In this document: positions 34,178 to 43,038 of the stretch, piece after piece
Numbering within the stretch: the first letter of the stretch is position 1
How the letters are laid out: each line of letters opens with the position of its first letter
Assembly: GCF_022549775.1 (NCBI RefSeq)
Contig: NZ_JAKZGP010000013.1
Coordinates: forward strand, 1 to 64,000
Reading direction: 5' to 3'
DNA: 64,000 nucleotides
Origin: Belliella filtrata
GTDB lineage: Bacteria > Bacteroidota > Bacteroidia > Cytophagales > Cyclobacteriaceae
Notes under the pieces: model-generated
The model's input: the letters and a program-made list of their open reading frames with translations, nothing else
Told to the model about the DNA's origin: nothing
Database searches by the model: none
Translations under genes and position numbers: made by a program

Positions 34178-35377
34178 ATGAAAAAACCTATCTTAATTAC
34201 CCTATTTTTAATTTGGCTTACAAGTTGCGGTCGCCAGGAAATTTTGATTACCATTGACCCAGGAAATTATGACAGGATCGCTATTCCAATCAATATCTCC
34301 TTGAATGCCCCAATTGACACTTCAGGAGATTATCATCTTTTAGAAGCCAATTCTGGCAAAATATTTCCTGTAGAATTCTTAGACAGTATGACAATTTCAT
34401 CATTCATTGATAGTATCAAATCTAATGAGCAAACTACCTTGAAACTGGTAAAAGGAACGAATAAATTAGCAAAAAAAAATTCCTTGGAAATCATTGAAAA
34501 TCAAGATGGCGTTCAAGTAAGAATCGAAGGAAAAGACCTATTCTATTATCATAAAAAAATAAAATCACCTCCAATTGGAGAGTCTCAGCTTTATGCTAAA
34601 AGCGGTTTCATTCATCCTCTAAAAAGTCCAAATGGTGCTATACTCACTGACGATTTCCCTGCCGGACATATGCATCAGCATGCGCTATATAATGCATGGA
34701 CAAATACTAGATTTAAAGGCGAAAAAGTGGACTTTTGGAATCAATTAGACAGTTTGGGAACAGTTGTTCATAAAGAGATACTTTCTAGTAAAGCAGGAAA
34801 AGTAATGGGACAAATAACGGCACTACTTAGTCATGCTAGTTTTAAGAATGGGGAAATTTTAGAAGAGAAGTGGGACATTAGAATCTATCCGGTGTCTGAT
34901 TTCTTCATGTTTGATATCTACTCCGAACAAACAAATACGAGTAGTGACACGCTATTTTTGGAAAAATACATCTATGGAGGAATGGCATTAAGAGGAAGTC
35001 GTGCATGGAATCCTGATGATAGTATACACTACCAGCAACAATGGGAAGTTTTGAGTGACCAAGGCTTTACACTTGAAAATGTAAATCACACCAAAGCAAA
35101 ATGGGTTAGTGTCAGTGGGAAAATATCAGATTCGGATGCTGGAGTTACTGTATTTGGATTCCCAGATAATTTCCGTTATCCACAATTTGTCAGAGTTCAC
35201 CCGACTATGCCTTATTGGGTGTTTACCCCCGTCTTCGAAGAAGGGTTCAGCATCAAACCAGGAGAAACTTTCAAAAGCAAATTCAGGTACGTGGTACACA
35301 ATGGAAAGGCAGATAAAAAGATGATGGAAATAATTCAAAAAAACCTAGAAGATCCTGTTATTATTACTGTTCATTGA
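34178..35377 (+). CDS. DUF6807 (PmoA-like) family lipoprotein
   Basis: A 399-aa lipoprotein starting MKKPILITLFLIWLTSCG (lipobox Cys18). A longer frame starting at TTG 34130 is ruled out because it would overlap the promoter. The block YAKSGFIHPLKSPNGAILTDDFPAGHMHQHALYNAWT and later FGFPDNFRYPQFVR ... YWVFTPVF are typical of the DUF6807/PmoA family, which is often linked to carbohydrate and uronate gene clusters but has no firmly known reaction; the paired His in HMHQH may bind metal. It diverges from the locus 2 sigma gene and probably serves the same glycan pathway while being transcribed separately. Confidence 0.78.
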   Translation: MKKPILITLFLIWLTSCGRQEILITIDPGNYDRIAIPINISLNAPIDTSGDYHLLEANSGKIFPVEFLDSMTISSFIDSIKSNEQTTLKLVKGTNKLAKKNSLEIIENQDGVQVRIEGKDLFYYHKKIKSPPIGESQLYAKSGFIHPLKSPNGAILTDDFPAGHMHQHALYNAWTNTRFKGEKVDFWNQLDSLGTVVHKEILSSKAGKVMGQITALLSHASFKNGEILEEKWDIRIYPVSDFFMFDIYSEQTNTSSDTLFLEKYIYGGMALRGSRAWNPDDSIHYQQQWEVLSDQGFTLENVNHTKAKWVSVSGKISDSDAGVTVFGFPDNFRYPQFVRVHPTMPYWVFTPVFEEGFSIKPGETFKSKFRYVVHNGKADKKMMEIIQKNLEDPVIITVH

Positions 35378-35422
35378 AATTCAATCTAGGCCCCCTTTTG
35401 GGTGGTTTCTAGATTGAATTTC
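35376..35422 (+). terminator. Long hairpin terminator between convergent genes
   Basis: GAAATTCAATCTAG (35376-35389) pairs perfectly with CTAGATTGAATTTC (35409-35422), and the loop can form an inner CCC/GGG stem. The stem starts within the DUF6807 stop codon and lies before the convergent HPP gene end, so it probably works for both directions. No strong T-tract. Confidence 0.65.
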
Positions 35423-35441
35423 TGTACGCTATTGTATTTAG

Positions 35442-36035
35442 TTATTTTTTTATGCTCAATAACAAACCCCTTATTTTCCACCTAGACCTCTCATTCGGAT
35501 ATTTCCTCGAAGAAGTCGCATTATTTACAACTAAGGCCACAAAAAAAAGAATTAAAACTCCAGACAGTACTGGGAAAAACACATAAGCGTAGCCTAAATC
35601 CTTTATCTGAGAAGAGCCTGTCACAGCTATCAAAGCTGTAGCACCTCCAGGAGGATGGAGCGTTTTGGTGAGCTGCATGGCTATGATTGCGAAGGAAACA
35701 GCTAGTGGTGCTGACAACCACAGGATATCTGGTGTGATTTGATATATACTCACCCCTACCAATGCACTTATCAAATGGCCTCCTAGGAGATTTCTCGGTT
35801 GGGACAATGGACTTTGAATCACCCCATACACCAAAACACTACTTGCGCCAAAAGATCCAATTAAAAATAAGTTATCGCTTTCCACAAAAAAAATGTCTTG
35901 TATAAAAGCTATAATCCCAAGTCCAATAAAAGAACCCACAAAGGACCAAAAATTCTCTTTGAGGTCAACAAGTGTTTCTTTGTAAAATACATATTTACTA
36001 AGTCTATAGCTTCTGCTAATCTTCTTTCTCAACAT
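35442..36035 (-). CDS. HPP family membrane protein
   Basis: A 197-aa protein with about five membrane helices. The diagnostic segment LTKTLHPPGGATALIAVTGS carries the His-Pro-Pro motif that names the family, and GGHLISALVGVSIY is also conserved. Plant and cyanobacterial relatives have been linked to nitrite transport across membranes, but bacterial members are little studied, so the substrate here is open. Single-gene leftward unit, converging with the DUF6807 gene across a long hairpin. Confidence 0.88.
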   Translation of the reverse strand: MLRKKISRSYRLSKYVFYKETLVDLKENFWSFVGSFIGLGIIAFIQDIFFVESDNLFLIGSFGASSVLVYGVIQSPLSQPRNLLGGHLISALVGVSIYQITPDILWLSAPLAVSFAIIAMQLTKTLHPPGGATALIAVTGSSQIKDLGYAYVFFPVLSGVLILFFVALVVNNATSSRKYPNERSRWKIRGLLLSIKK

Positions 36036-36103
36036 TTACCTATAAATTGCTTCATTTAATGCTGCAAAATTAAGACTATAACATGGTAACAGAAATATAA
36101 CCA

Positions 36104-36138
36104 CAAAAAAAAGCCAACTCGGAAATCGAGTTGGCCTT
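36104..36138 (-). terminator. Terminator of the outer-membrane barrel gene
   Basis: GCCAACTCG and CGAGTTGGC (within 36111-36138) form a 9-bp or longer stem with a GAAAT loop. On the minus strand it is followed by eight T (plus 36104-36112), 23 bp after the stop of the barrel gene. Confidence 0.85.
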
Positions 36139-36160
36139 ACTATTTATTTGATTTTTTTGA

Positions 36161-36763
36161 TTAGAAACTATAACCTAAAGATACTTTGAAACCTCTGTTA
36201 TAGATATCAGCATTTGAATCTTTGAATACAGGTGAAGTACCGTAATCGTAGCTACCCTGGATATTCAAACCTCTTGGAAGGTTATAACCCACACCCACTA
36301 CAAATCCTAAATCAGTTTTGGTAATCTCATCAGTTGCAAAACTGAATGATGACCCAAAAAAGTCACCTTCAAAAGTAGAAGATGTCAAAAATGAAGCTTG
36401 TGGACCTGCAAAGATGTTAAAACCTTCAGTTACATAAAGTCTTAGCAACAATGGAACGTCTACATAGTTCAAAATTGCTCTACTGTTTAGGAAATCATCG
36501 TTTTGGGTACCTTTTACGGAGTAGTACACCCCTGGCTCAATGGCTATCCTTGAACCCAGAAACAAGTTGGTATAAATACCACCATGAAATCCTACCCTGT
36601 TATCGTAGTCATTATTTGAGGCATCCGAACCGCCAAAATTAAAAAAGTTGGCACCACCTCTAATACCGAATCCACCGATAGCATCGTTTCTGTCATAATT
36701 CTGTGCATTGATTTCAAATGAAAAAAACGCTAGCACTGCGAATAATAAAATTGACTTTTTCAT
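36161..36763 (-). CDS. Small outer-membrane beta-barrel (porin-like) protein
   Basis: A 200-aa protein. I place the start at ATG 36763 (MKKSILLFAVLAFFSFEINAQ), which gives a clear signal peptide; an in-frame extension upstream has no support and would overlap the racemase gene. The mature part is made of alternating beta strands rich in Gly, Tyr and Phe (GIRGGANFFNFGG, LFLGSRIAIEPGVYYS, VGVGYNLPRGLNIQGSYDYG) and ends VSLGYSF, a terminal Phe signature of outer-membrane barrels inserted by BamA. It belongs to the broad PorT/OmpW-like barrel group; substrate unknown. Confidence 0.85.
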   Translation of the reverse strand: MKKSILLFAVLAFFSFEINAQNYDRNDAIGGFGIRGGANFFNFGGSDASNNDYDNRVGFHGGIYTNLFLGSRIAIEPGVYYSVKGTQNDDFLNSRAILNYVDVPLLLRLYVTEGFNIFAGPQASFLTSSTFEGDFFGSSFSFATDEITKTDLGFVVGVGYNLPRGLNIQGSYDYGTSPVFKDSNADIYNRGFKVSLGYSF

Positions 36764-36866
36764 AATATATAATAGTTGGTTTTTTTCGTCTATTACTCTA
36801 AGATCATGCCAAAAAAGGCCAACAAGAATCGAAAAAAAACCAATAAAAATTAAAACAATCTCATTA

Positions 36867-37940
36867 TCAGCCACTTATTTTTTTATCTACATAACTGGAG
36901 TTCATGATCCCTAAAGCACCCATATACTTCAACCCAAATTTTATAGTGTCTCCCACCTTATAATCTTTCGGGTTCAAGCCGAGGTTTAAGATGATCATGT
37001 CTGAACTTGCGCCTAGGATTTCGAACTCGCCATCTTCCGCTATAAGATACTTGGGGTCTACATCAAGAAGACCTATATCCAATATTGCCCTGAAGGATGA
37101 TTTACCATATAGAGATTCATCTATCGCCAAAACTTCACCTTGCGGATTTGCTGCAAGTGAACCAGTGGGAAGCATTGGCTTTTCTTGCATTTCTATAATT
37201 TCAGCATACAGCTCAAAAACATCACCATGCATACCTGATATTACCTTTTCTTCAAAAAGGTCTACCCCAAAGTACAACGTTTCACCTACTCGGAAATGAT
37301 TAACTCCCTTAGGTAACTGCTTGTGAAGCAAAAGCGGAATGGTAACAGAAGTACCAGCAGATACCCATGGGATTTTTTTATTAAACTTCAATTCTATGAT
37401 TTGCTTGTATAAAGAAAGCTGAATAAGCTTGTCTGCTGACGGCATCACACCATTGAGGCAGTTTAGATTGGTTCCAAGCCCAATGATCTCAATATTGGGT
37501 AATTCAAAAATTTGAGCATAAAAATCGACTAAATGATCTCCCATCACACCCTCGCGAAGATCCCCTGTCTCTACCATGATGATGATTTTGTGCTTTTTAC
37601 TTTGCTTTACAGCTTCTTCACTGATCCATCGGATAGTAGTCAGCTCACTATTTAAGCTCACATCGGCATATTTTACCATGCTTGGAATGTTTCGCTTTGA
37701 TACAGGCTTGATGTACACTGTCTGAACATTGGCGTCTATTTCTTTCACTTTAGCCAAATTGCTGATTCTTGAATCATGAATTTCCTTCACCCCAAGATCT
37801 ATAAGTTCTTTGAGATACTTCCTGTTTCCACAAAACAACTTGGAAACTACTCCCCAAGAAATCTCATCTGCCTTGAAGGTGCTTTTGAGATATTCAAAAT
37901 TCTCTTTAAGTTTTCCCCTGTGCAGGTTCAAAAATGCCAT
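36867..37940 (-). CDS. Alanine/ornithine racemase family PLP enzyme
   Basis: A 357-aa fold-type III PLP protein. The N-terminal alanine-racemase barrel has the PLP Lys in WGVVSKLFCG (Lys about 34), replacing the usual V-K-A-x-A-Y-G. The central IGLGTNLNCLNG and PWVSAGTSVTIPLLL segments and the C-terminal LGASSDMIILNLG beta domain match the ornithine-racemase/YhfX-like branch rather than cell-wall Alr. It would interconvert L- and D-forms of an amino acid; which one is not evident. A perfect 7-bp inverted repeat stands 19 bp upstream of the start. Confidence 0.83.
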   Translation of the reverse strand: MAFLNLHRGKLKENFEYLKSTFKADEISWGVVSKLFCGNRKYLKELIDLGVKEIHDSRISNLAKVKEIDANVQTVYIKPVSKRNIPSMVKYADVSLNSELTTIRWISEEAVKQSKKHKIIIMVETGDLREGVMGDHLVDFYAQIFELPNIEIIGLGTNLNCLNGVMPSADKLIQLSLYKQIIELKFNKKIPWVSAGTSVTIPLLLHKQLPKGVNHFRVGETLYFGVDLFEEKVISGMHGDVFELYAEIIEMQEKPMLPTGSLAANPQGEVLAIDESLYGKSSFRAILDIGLLDVDPKYLIAEDGEFEILGASSDMIILNLGLNPKDYKVGDTIKFGLKYMGALGIMNSSYVDKKISG

Positions 37941-37958
37941 TGTATTTTAAATTTACTC

Positions 37959-37977
37959 GCCACAATTTGATTGTGGC
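37959..37977. promoter_or_regulatory. Inverted repeat upstream of the racemase gene
   Basis: GCCACAA-TTTGA-TTGTGGC is a perfect 7-bp inverted repeat with a 5-nt centre, 19 bp before the racemase ATG. It has no T-tract on either side, so an operator or a leader hairpin is more likely than a terminator. Confidence 0.4.
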
Positions 37978-38109
37978 AATTTGTTCGAATTAGAATTTTA
38001 TAATAAAGTCCTATTTATGTTTAAAACCTATATTGATGAATCTTGTCAAAGGCGACTATCTTTGTAATTAATAGCTCATCTTCCACTTTAAGCGATGCTT
38101 GATTCTAGA

Positions 38110-38550
38110 TCATTTTTTCAACCTCATTTCAAGGTATTTGTTTGTAAACCCTAAACTCTCATACAGCTTTTTGGCAGGATTTTCTGGTTCTACATGAAGT
38201 GCAATATCTCCATTAGCCATATCTATAGCTGTTTTCATCAGCTTCTTCCCTACTCCTTTACCTCTTTGAGAAGCATCTACTGCGATATAGACCAGGATAT
38301 TTTCAGGTATATATCCTGACATACCCGTTTTGTTTACCACCACTGCGCCAACGATTTGATTATTTTCCCTTGCCAAAACTGCAAATCCTCCCTTGTCAAC
38401 AGCCTGATCCAAAGCGTAATCCAAACACTTCATAATATCATTCACAGGATCCCCATATTGCTCCAAATGAGTAAAAAGAAAATCTGCTACTTCTTTTTTC
38501 TGCAAATACGTTGCATGGTCTATTGCTGATAGGGTTTCAATTTTAAGCAT
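38110..38550 (-). CDS. GNAT family N-acetyltransferase
   Basis: A 146-aa acetyl-CoA-dependent acetyltransferase. The acetyl-CoA loop is RGKGVGKKLM (about 96-105), the Q/RxxGxG/A motif, preceded by the beta-4 strand NILVYIAVDASQ and followed by IALHVEPENPAKKLYESLGF, typical of motif B. The substrate is unknown. It starts 11 bp after the stop of the symporter gene and is probably translated from the same transcript; a link to the amino acid handled by the symporter or racemase is possible. Confidence 0.88.
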   Translation of the reverse strand: MLKIETLSAIDHATYLQKKEVADFLFTHLEQYGDPVNDIMKCLDYALDQAVDKGGFAVLARENNQIVGAVVVNKTGMSGYIPENILVYIAVDASQRGKGVGKKLMKTAIDMANGDIALHVEPENPAKKLYESLGFTNKYLEMRLKK

Positions 38551-38561
38551 ACTTTATAATT

Positions 38562-39986
38562 TTATTTTGATTGATTCGATTTTTGAACATAATAAATAAG
38601 CAAATACATTGCTAAAGAAGCAAAAACTCCAAAAAAGTTTGGATCAAGCCCAAATGGCAAGTCAACTTCTAGCAGACTTAGCCCCGCTGTCACCGTGCCT
38701 CCGCTGATCATTGCCCAAAGAGCTGCTTGGGGACTTCTCCTGTTGGAAAACAATCCAAAAAGCACTGGAATCAGCAATCCTGACACCATGAAAGCATAGG
38801 AGTAAAGCATCAAGTCGAGTACATTTGTCATTTGCAATGCCACTATCAAGGCTAGGGTTCCTAAGATAAGGGTAAATAATTGAGCCCATCTGACTTGTGC
38901 ATTTTCTGATAGGCTGTTGATCCATCTACCAAAAATATCCGAGCTGAGATTACCAGAAGCTGCCATTAAACATGAATCAGCTGTAGACAAAACAGCAGAA
39001 AAGTAAGCTGACATCATCAATCCCAAAATACCTGAGGGTAAAATTGTTCTTAACAAAACAGGCAAACCCATTTCTGGATCTAAAGCATCCACATCAATTA
39101 TCAAAAGCCCTTGTTCGAATGCTACCCTAGATAGCAAGCCCAATGCTACCCCCATAAATGCCATAATTGGCCACTCGAATAAACCTGCAATAAACCAGGC
39201 CTTCTTCGCCGATGCTACGTCTCTACTAGCAAATATCCGCTGATACAAGGTCATCCCTATAAACCAAACTGGTAAAATTGTGATACCCCAATTGGCCAAA
39301 TCTTGCCAGGTAAGGTTACTTAAGCTAAAAAATTCAGCTGGCAAAGTATCTTTGATCACATCCCAGCCACCGACATGATAATAAGATACTGGTAAACCAA
39401 TAAAGATAAAACCAAGCATCAATACAATCCACTGAACAGTATCTGTGTAAATCACCGCTTTCAAACCTCCTAAAACGGTATAAACAACTGCTATCACGCC
39501 CATAATCCAGAGCGCATGATTGACTGAAAGCCCCTCGAAGGTTCCTGAAGCGAGTTTCGCACCAGCCAAGAGCTGTGATGAGGTAAACCCCAGATAACCT
39601 ATCAAACAAATCATTGCTGCAACTAACCCCGCTCGACGATCAAATAAGTGCTGGATGATCTGTGGAAATGTATAAAAATTAGCAAATGCACGATCACTCT
39701 TAACCCGGGGTATTAAAAAAACAGCGGCTAACCATGCTCCTAACAGTCCTGTAAACAGCATCCAACTACCTGAAAGCCCCATTACAAAGCCCAGTCCTCC
39801 CAGACCTACTGAAAAACCTCCACCTACATCAGTCGCTACCACAGACAAACCAATGTGCCAGCTTCCAATATCTCTTCCCCCTACATAATAATCGTCCTGA
39901 CTTTTATTGCGGCGCATGAAGTAGTAACCTACCCCAAGCATCACCAACATGTACCCGACGAATATGCCGAGGTCAATGAAATGCAT
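38562..39986 (-). CDS. Sodium:solute symporter (SSS family)
   Basis: A 474-aa inner-membrane protein with about 13 helices, of normal length for the family. Signature segments include YYVGGRDIGSWHIGLSVVATDVGGG near the start, the helix LKAVIYTDTVQWIVLMLGF (sodium/solute family motif), and MMSAYFSAVLSTADSCLMAASGNLSSDIF, the conserved Na2-site region with consecutive Ser/Thr. It would take up an organic solute with Na+; proline, pantothenate, sugars and carboxylates are all possible. AGAAAGGAAA just before the ATG is a good ribosome-binding site. First gene of a unit with the GNAT gene. Confidence 0.9.
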   Translation of the reverse strand: MHFIDLGIFVGYMLVMLGVGYYFMRRNKSQDDYYVGGRDIGSWHIGLSVVATDVGGGFSVGLGGLGFVMGLSGSWMLFTGLLGAWLAAVFLIPRVKSDRAFANFYTFPQIIQHLFDRRAGLVAAMICLIGYLGFTSSQLLAGAKLASGTFEGLSVNHALWIMGVIAVVYTVLGGLKAVIYTDTVQWIVLMLGFIFIGLPVSYYHVGGWDVIKDTLPAEFFSLSNLTWQDLANWGITILPVWFIGMTLYQRIFASRDVASAKKAWFIAGLFEWPIMAFMGVALGLLSRVAFEQGLLIIDVDALDPEMGLPVLLRTILPSGILGLMMSAYFSAVLSTADSCLMAASGNLSSDIFGRWINSLSENAQVRWAQLFTLILGTLALIVALQMTNVLDLMLYSYAFMVSGLLIPVLFGLFSNRRSPQAALWAMISGGTVTAGLSLLEVDLPFGLDPNFFGVFASLAMYLLIYYVQKSNQSK

Positions 39987-40030
39987 CTATTTCCTTTCTT
40001 CTTGAGTGAGTAAAATTTTATCCAATATGC

Positions 40031-40059
40031 TAAAGTTACAAAATCCCAAGCCCGACAAA
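40031..40059 (-). promoter_or_regulatory. Promoter candidate for the symporter gene
   Basis: Minus-strand TTTG (40059-40056), 17 nt, then TAACTTTA (40038-40031), one base from TAnnTTTG, ending 45 bp before the start codon. Confidence 0.4.
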
Positions 40060-40129
40060 AAGTATATCCTTACCTAAATGAGCAATTAGCCAAATATTCA
40101 AATCATGCCTTCTTATAATACCATCAGAC

Positions 40130-40154
40130 AAAAAAAAAGCTGGACTAGCCAGCT
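40130..40154 (-). terminator. Terminator of the sdhCAB operon
   Basis: AGCTGG (40138-40143) pairs with CCAGCT (40149-40154); on the minus strand the stem is followed by eight T. It lies downstream of sdhB and of the folded element at 40176-40267. Confidence 0.75.
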
Positions 40155-40175
40155 CTTTCTATTTTTAAATCTCCT

Positions 40176-40267
40176 TTGGTTTGTGTCCTCTACTTTGGCC
40201 TGTGTCTCACAGAGCATTCCAAAACCCTCAACTCAATCCCCTGTTGGATTGTGTCTCCACAAACCAA
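40176..40267. other. Three-stem folded element after sdhB
   Basis: TTGGTTTGTG (40176-40185) pairs perfectly with CACAAACCAA (40258-40267). Between them are two perfect hairpins: CTGTG-TCT-CACAG (40200-40212) and CAATCC-CCTGTT-GGATTG (40234-40251). The whole 92 bp can fold as a three-way junction on either strand. TGTGTC recurs three times inside. It may be a structured 3' UTR of the sdh mRNA, a small RNA, or a dispersed palindromic repeat unit. Confidence 0.55.
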
Positions 40268-40284
40268 TCTTCACAAATCAATAA

Positions 40285-41034
40285 TTAAACATTATCACTA
40301 CTAGCAATCGCAGAGAAGTACTCTCTGTTCATCCTAGCAATGTTAGTAATGCTAATACCTTTAGGACATTCAGCCTCACAAGCACCAGTATTTGTACAAG
40401 CACCGAAGCCTTCAGCATCCATCTGTGCTACCATCTTCTCTGCCCTCACTTTTCGTTCAACCTGACCCTGAGGAAGCAAGGCTAGCTGTGAAATTTTAGC
40501 TGAGGTGAACAGCATTGCAGAAGCATTTTTACAAGCTGCGACACATGCTCCACATCCAATACACTGGGCTGCATCCATCGCCAAATCAGCAATTGATTTA
40601 GAAATTGGAATCTCGTTGGCGTCAGGAACACCACCGGTATTCACAGACACATAACCTCCAGCTTGGATGATCCTATCAAAGGAAGACCTATCTACTACCA
40701 AGTCTTTCAATACTGGAAAAGACTTCGCTCTCCAAGGCTCGATCGTGATCACATCTCCATCTTTGAAGGAGCGCATGTGTAGCTGACAAGTGGTCGTCTG
40801 CTGTGGTCCATGTGGCTTGCCATCTATATACAATGAACACATCCCACAGATACCTTCTCTACAATCATGATCAAAATGAACGGGATCCTCTCCTTTTTCA
40901 GATAATTCTTCGTTCAATACATCAAGCATTTCTAAGAATGACATGTCCTCAGAGATGTTTGATATCTTATATTCTTTAAGTGCACCTTTATCGGCGCTAT
41001 TTTTCTGTCTCCAGATTTTCAAAGTTAAATTCAT
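40285..41034 (-). CDS. sdhB: Succinate dehydrogenase iron-sulfur subunit
   Basis: This subunit carries electrons from the flavoprotein to the membrane quinone site. The 249-aa protein holds ligands for all three clusters: 2Fe-2S (C58, C63, C66 and C83), 4Fe-4S (C158, C161, C164 in CIGCGAC) and 3Fe-4S (the [14 protein letters not shown] region together with C168). It is slightly longer than E. coli SdhB and of the type paired with a single large cytochrome b subunit (type B, as in Wolinella and Bacillus). Last gene of sdhCAB, 26 bp after sdhA. Confidence 0.96.
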   Translation of the reverse strand: MNLTLKIWRQKNSADKGALKEYKISNISEDMSFLEMLDVLNEELSEKGEDPVHFDHDCREGICGMCSLYIDGKPHGPQQTTTCQLHMRSFKDGDVITIEPWRAKSFPVLKDLVVDRSSFDRIIQAGGYVSVNTGGVPDANEIPISKSIADLAMDAAQCIGCGACVAACKNASAMLFTSAKISQLALLPQGQVERKVRAEKMVAQMDAEGFGACTNTGACEAECPKGISITNIARMNREYFSAIASSDNV

Positions 41035-41060
41035 AGCTCTGATAATTTTAATGCTTTAGA

Positions 41061-42995
41061 TTATTTGTAACTTCTTTGTGTCAACTTCACATTTTCAAAA
41101 ACAAGCTCTTCTTTGTTCAAAGCCTCTTCTTGTCCTTCACCCTTGTACTCCCAAGCAGCTACATAAGCAAAGTTTTCATCATCTCTCAATGCTTCACCTT
41201 CAGGAGTTTGGTACTCTTCTCTAAAGTGACCTCCGCAAGACTCATTTCTGTGAAGTGCATCATCCACCATTAACTCACCCAATTCTATAAAATCGGATAC
41301 CCTATTTGCTTTTTCCAAAGAAAGATTCAACTCTTCATTGGCACCTAGCACATTTACATTTGTCCAAAACTCTTTCTTAAGCTCCTTGATCATGCCCTTG
41401 GCTTTGGTAAGTCCCTGGGCAGTCCTCGCCATACCACAGTATTCCCACATGATCTTACCTAGCTTTTTGTGGAAATAATCTACTGTTTTCTCTCCTTTGA
41501 TGCTCAATAGTTTTTGTAACCTTTGAGTCACTTCTTGCTCTGTCTTTTTGAAGTCAGGATGATCTGTAGAAATTCTTTCTGCTGAATTTTGTGCCAAATA
41601 ATCACCAATAGTATAAGGAATCACAAAGTAACCATCCGCCAGACCTTGCATCAAAGCAGAAGCTCCGAGCCTGTTGGCCCCATGATCAGAGAAGTTAGCC
41701 TCTCCCAATGCGTACAAACCTGGAATAGTCGTCATCAAGTTATAATCAACCCAAAGACCACCCATGGTATAGTGTACTGCTGGGTAGATCATCATTGGCA
41801 GTTCGTACGGGTTATCACCAGTGATTTGCATATACATATCGAATAGGTTACCATACTTTGCCTCGATTACATTTCTACCATCCCGCTTGATTGCATCACG
41901 AAAATCCAAAAATACAGCTTCTCCTGTTTCATTCACTCCCCTTCCTTCATCACATACATATTTGGCATTTCGAGAAGCTACATCGCGAGGTACCAGGTTA
42001 CCAAATGAAGGATACTTCCTTTCTAAGTAATAATCCCTATCCTCTTCTTTGATATCATTTGCATTGATCTGTCCCTTTCTGAGTTTTTCTGCAATTTCCA
42101 CAGTAGCGGGTACCCATACCCTACCATCATTTCGAAGCGATTCTGACATCAAAGTCAGCTTAGACTGATGATCACCAGATACTGGGATACAAGTCGGGTG
42201 TATTTGTGTAAATGAAGGGTTCGAAAAGAATGCCCCTTTTCTATGTGCTCTCCAAGCTGCAGTCACATTTGACCCCATTGCATTAGTAGATAAGAAAAAT
42301 ACGTTTCCATAACCACCAGTACAAAGTAGAACGGCATGTGCACTATGCGATTCGATTTTTCCTGTAACCAAATTTCTGGTTACAATACCTCGTGCTTTGC
42401 CATCTATCATTACCACATCCATCATTTCTGTTCTAGGATACAGCTTCACCTTTCCATTGGCAACTTGCCTACTCAAAGCTGAGTAAGCACCAAGCAAAAG
42501 CTGCTGACCTGTCTGACCTTTGGCATAAAAAGTTCTTGAAACTTGTGCTCCACCAAAAGATCTATTGGCTAATAAACCTCCATACTCTCTTGCAAAAGGA
42601 ACACCTTGAGCCACACATTGATCTATAATATTAACAGAGACTTCAGCTAGTCTATAAACATTGCCCTCTCTAGCCCTGTAATCTCCACCTTTGATCGTAT
42701 CATAAAAAAGTCTATATACTGAATCACCATCATTTTGATAGTTTTTGGCAGCATTGATACCCCCTTGAGCAGCGATAGAGTGCGCTCTTCTTGGGCTATC
42801 TTGAAAGCAGAAAGCCTTCACATTATACCCTAGCTCAGCAAGAGATGCCGCCGCAGAAGCACCGGCCAGACCGGTACCTACTACGATTACATCGTATTTC
42901 CTCTTATTTGCTGGGTTTACCAGCTTTACGTTGAATTTATGTTTGGTCCACTTTTCGGCTAATGGCCCTTGTGGTATTTTGGAATCAAGTATCAT
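41061..42995 (-). CDS. sdhA: Succinate dehydrogenase/fumarate reductase flavoprotein subunit
   Basis: This 644-aa subunit oxidises succinate to fumarate. FAD is bound by GTGLAG (40-45) and attached covalently through H72 in HSIAAQGG. Catalytic segments include QIHPTCIP and the substrate-binding [10 protein letters not shown] near residue 450, plus [10 protein letters not shown]. The larger size compared with E. coli SdhA is typical of the type B enzymes of Bacteroidota. It sits between sdhC (43 bp upstream) and sdhB (26 bp downstream) and faces the cytoplasm. Confidence 0.96.
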   Translation of the reverse strand: MILDSKIPQGPLAEKWTKHKFNVKLVNPANKRKYDVIVVGTGLAGASAAASLAELGYNVKAFCFQDSPRRAHSIAAQGGINAAKNYQNDGDSVYRLFYDTIKGGDYRAREGNVYRLAEVSVNIIDQCVAQGVPFAREYGGLLANRSFGGAQVSRTFYAKGQTGQQLLLGAYSALSRQVANGKVKLYPRTEMMDVVMIDGKARGIVTRNLVTGKIESHSAHAVLLCTGGYGNVFFLSTNAMGSNVTAAWRAHRKGAFFSNPSFTQIHPTCIPVSGDHQSKLTLMSESLRNDGRVWVPATVEIAEKLRKGQINANDIKEEDRDYYLERKYPSFGNLVPRDVASRNAKYVCDEGRGVNETGEAVFLDFRDAIKRDGRNVIEAKYGNLFDMYMQITGDNPYELPMMIYPAVHYTMGGLWVDYNLMTTIPGLYALGEANFSDHGANRLGASALMQGLADGYFVIPYTIGDYLAQNSAERISTDHPDFKKTEQEVTQRLQKLLSIKGEKTVDYFHKKLGKIMWEYCGMARTAQGLTKAKGMIKELKKEFWTNVNVLGANEELNLSLEKANRVSDFIELGELMVDDALHRNESCGGHFREEYQTPEGEALRDDENFAYVAAWEYKGEGQEEALNKEELVFENVKLTQRSYK

Positions 42996-43038
42996 CGATT
43001 ATTGATTTTAAATTCTTCTTAATTAACTAACGAACAGC

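Noticed and set aside
36764-36874. N-terminal extension of the outer-membrane barrel protein
   Set aside because: It would place 37 residues before a perfect signal peptide and overlap the racemase gene.
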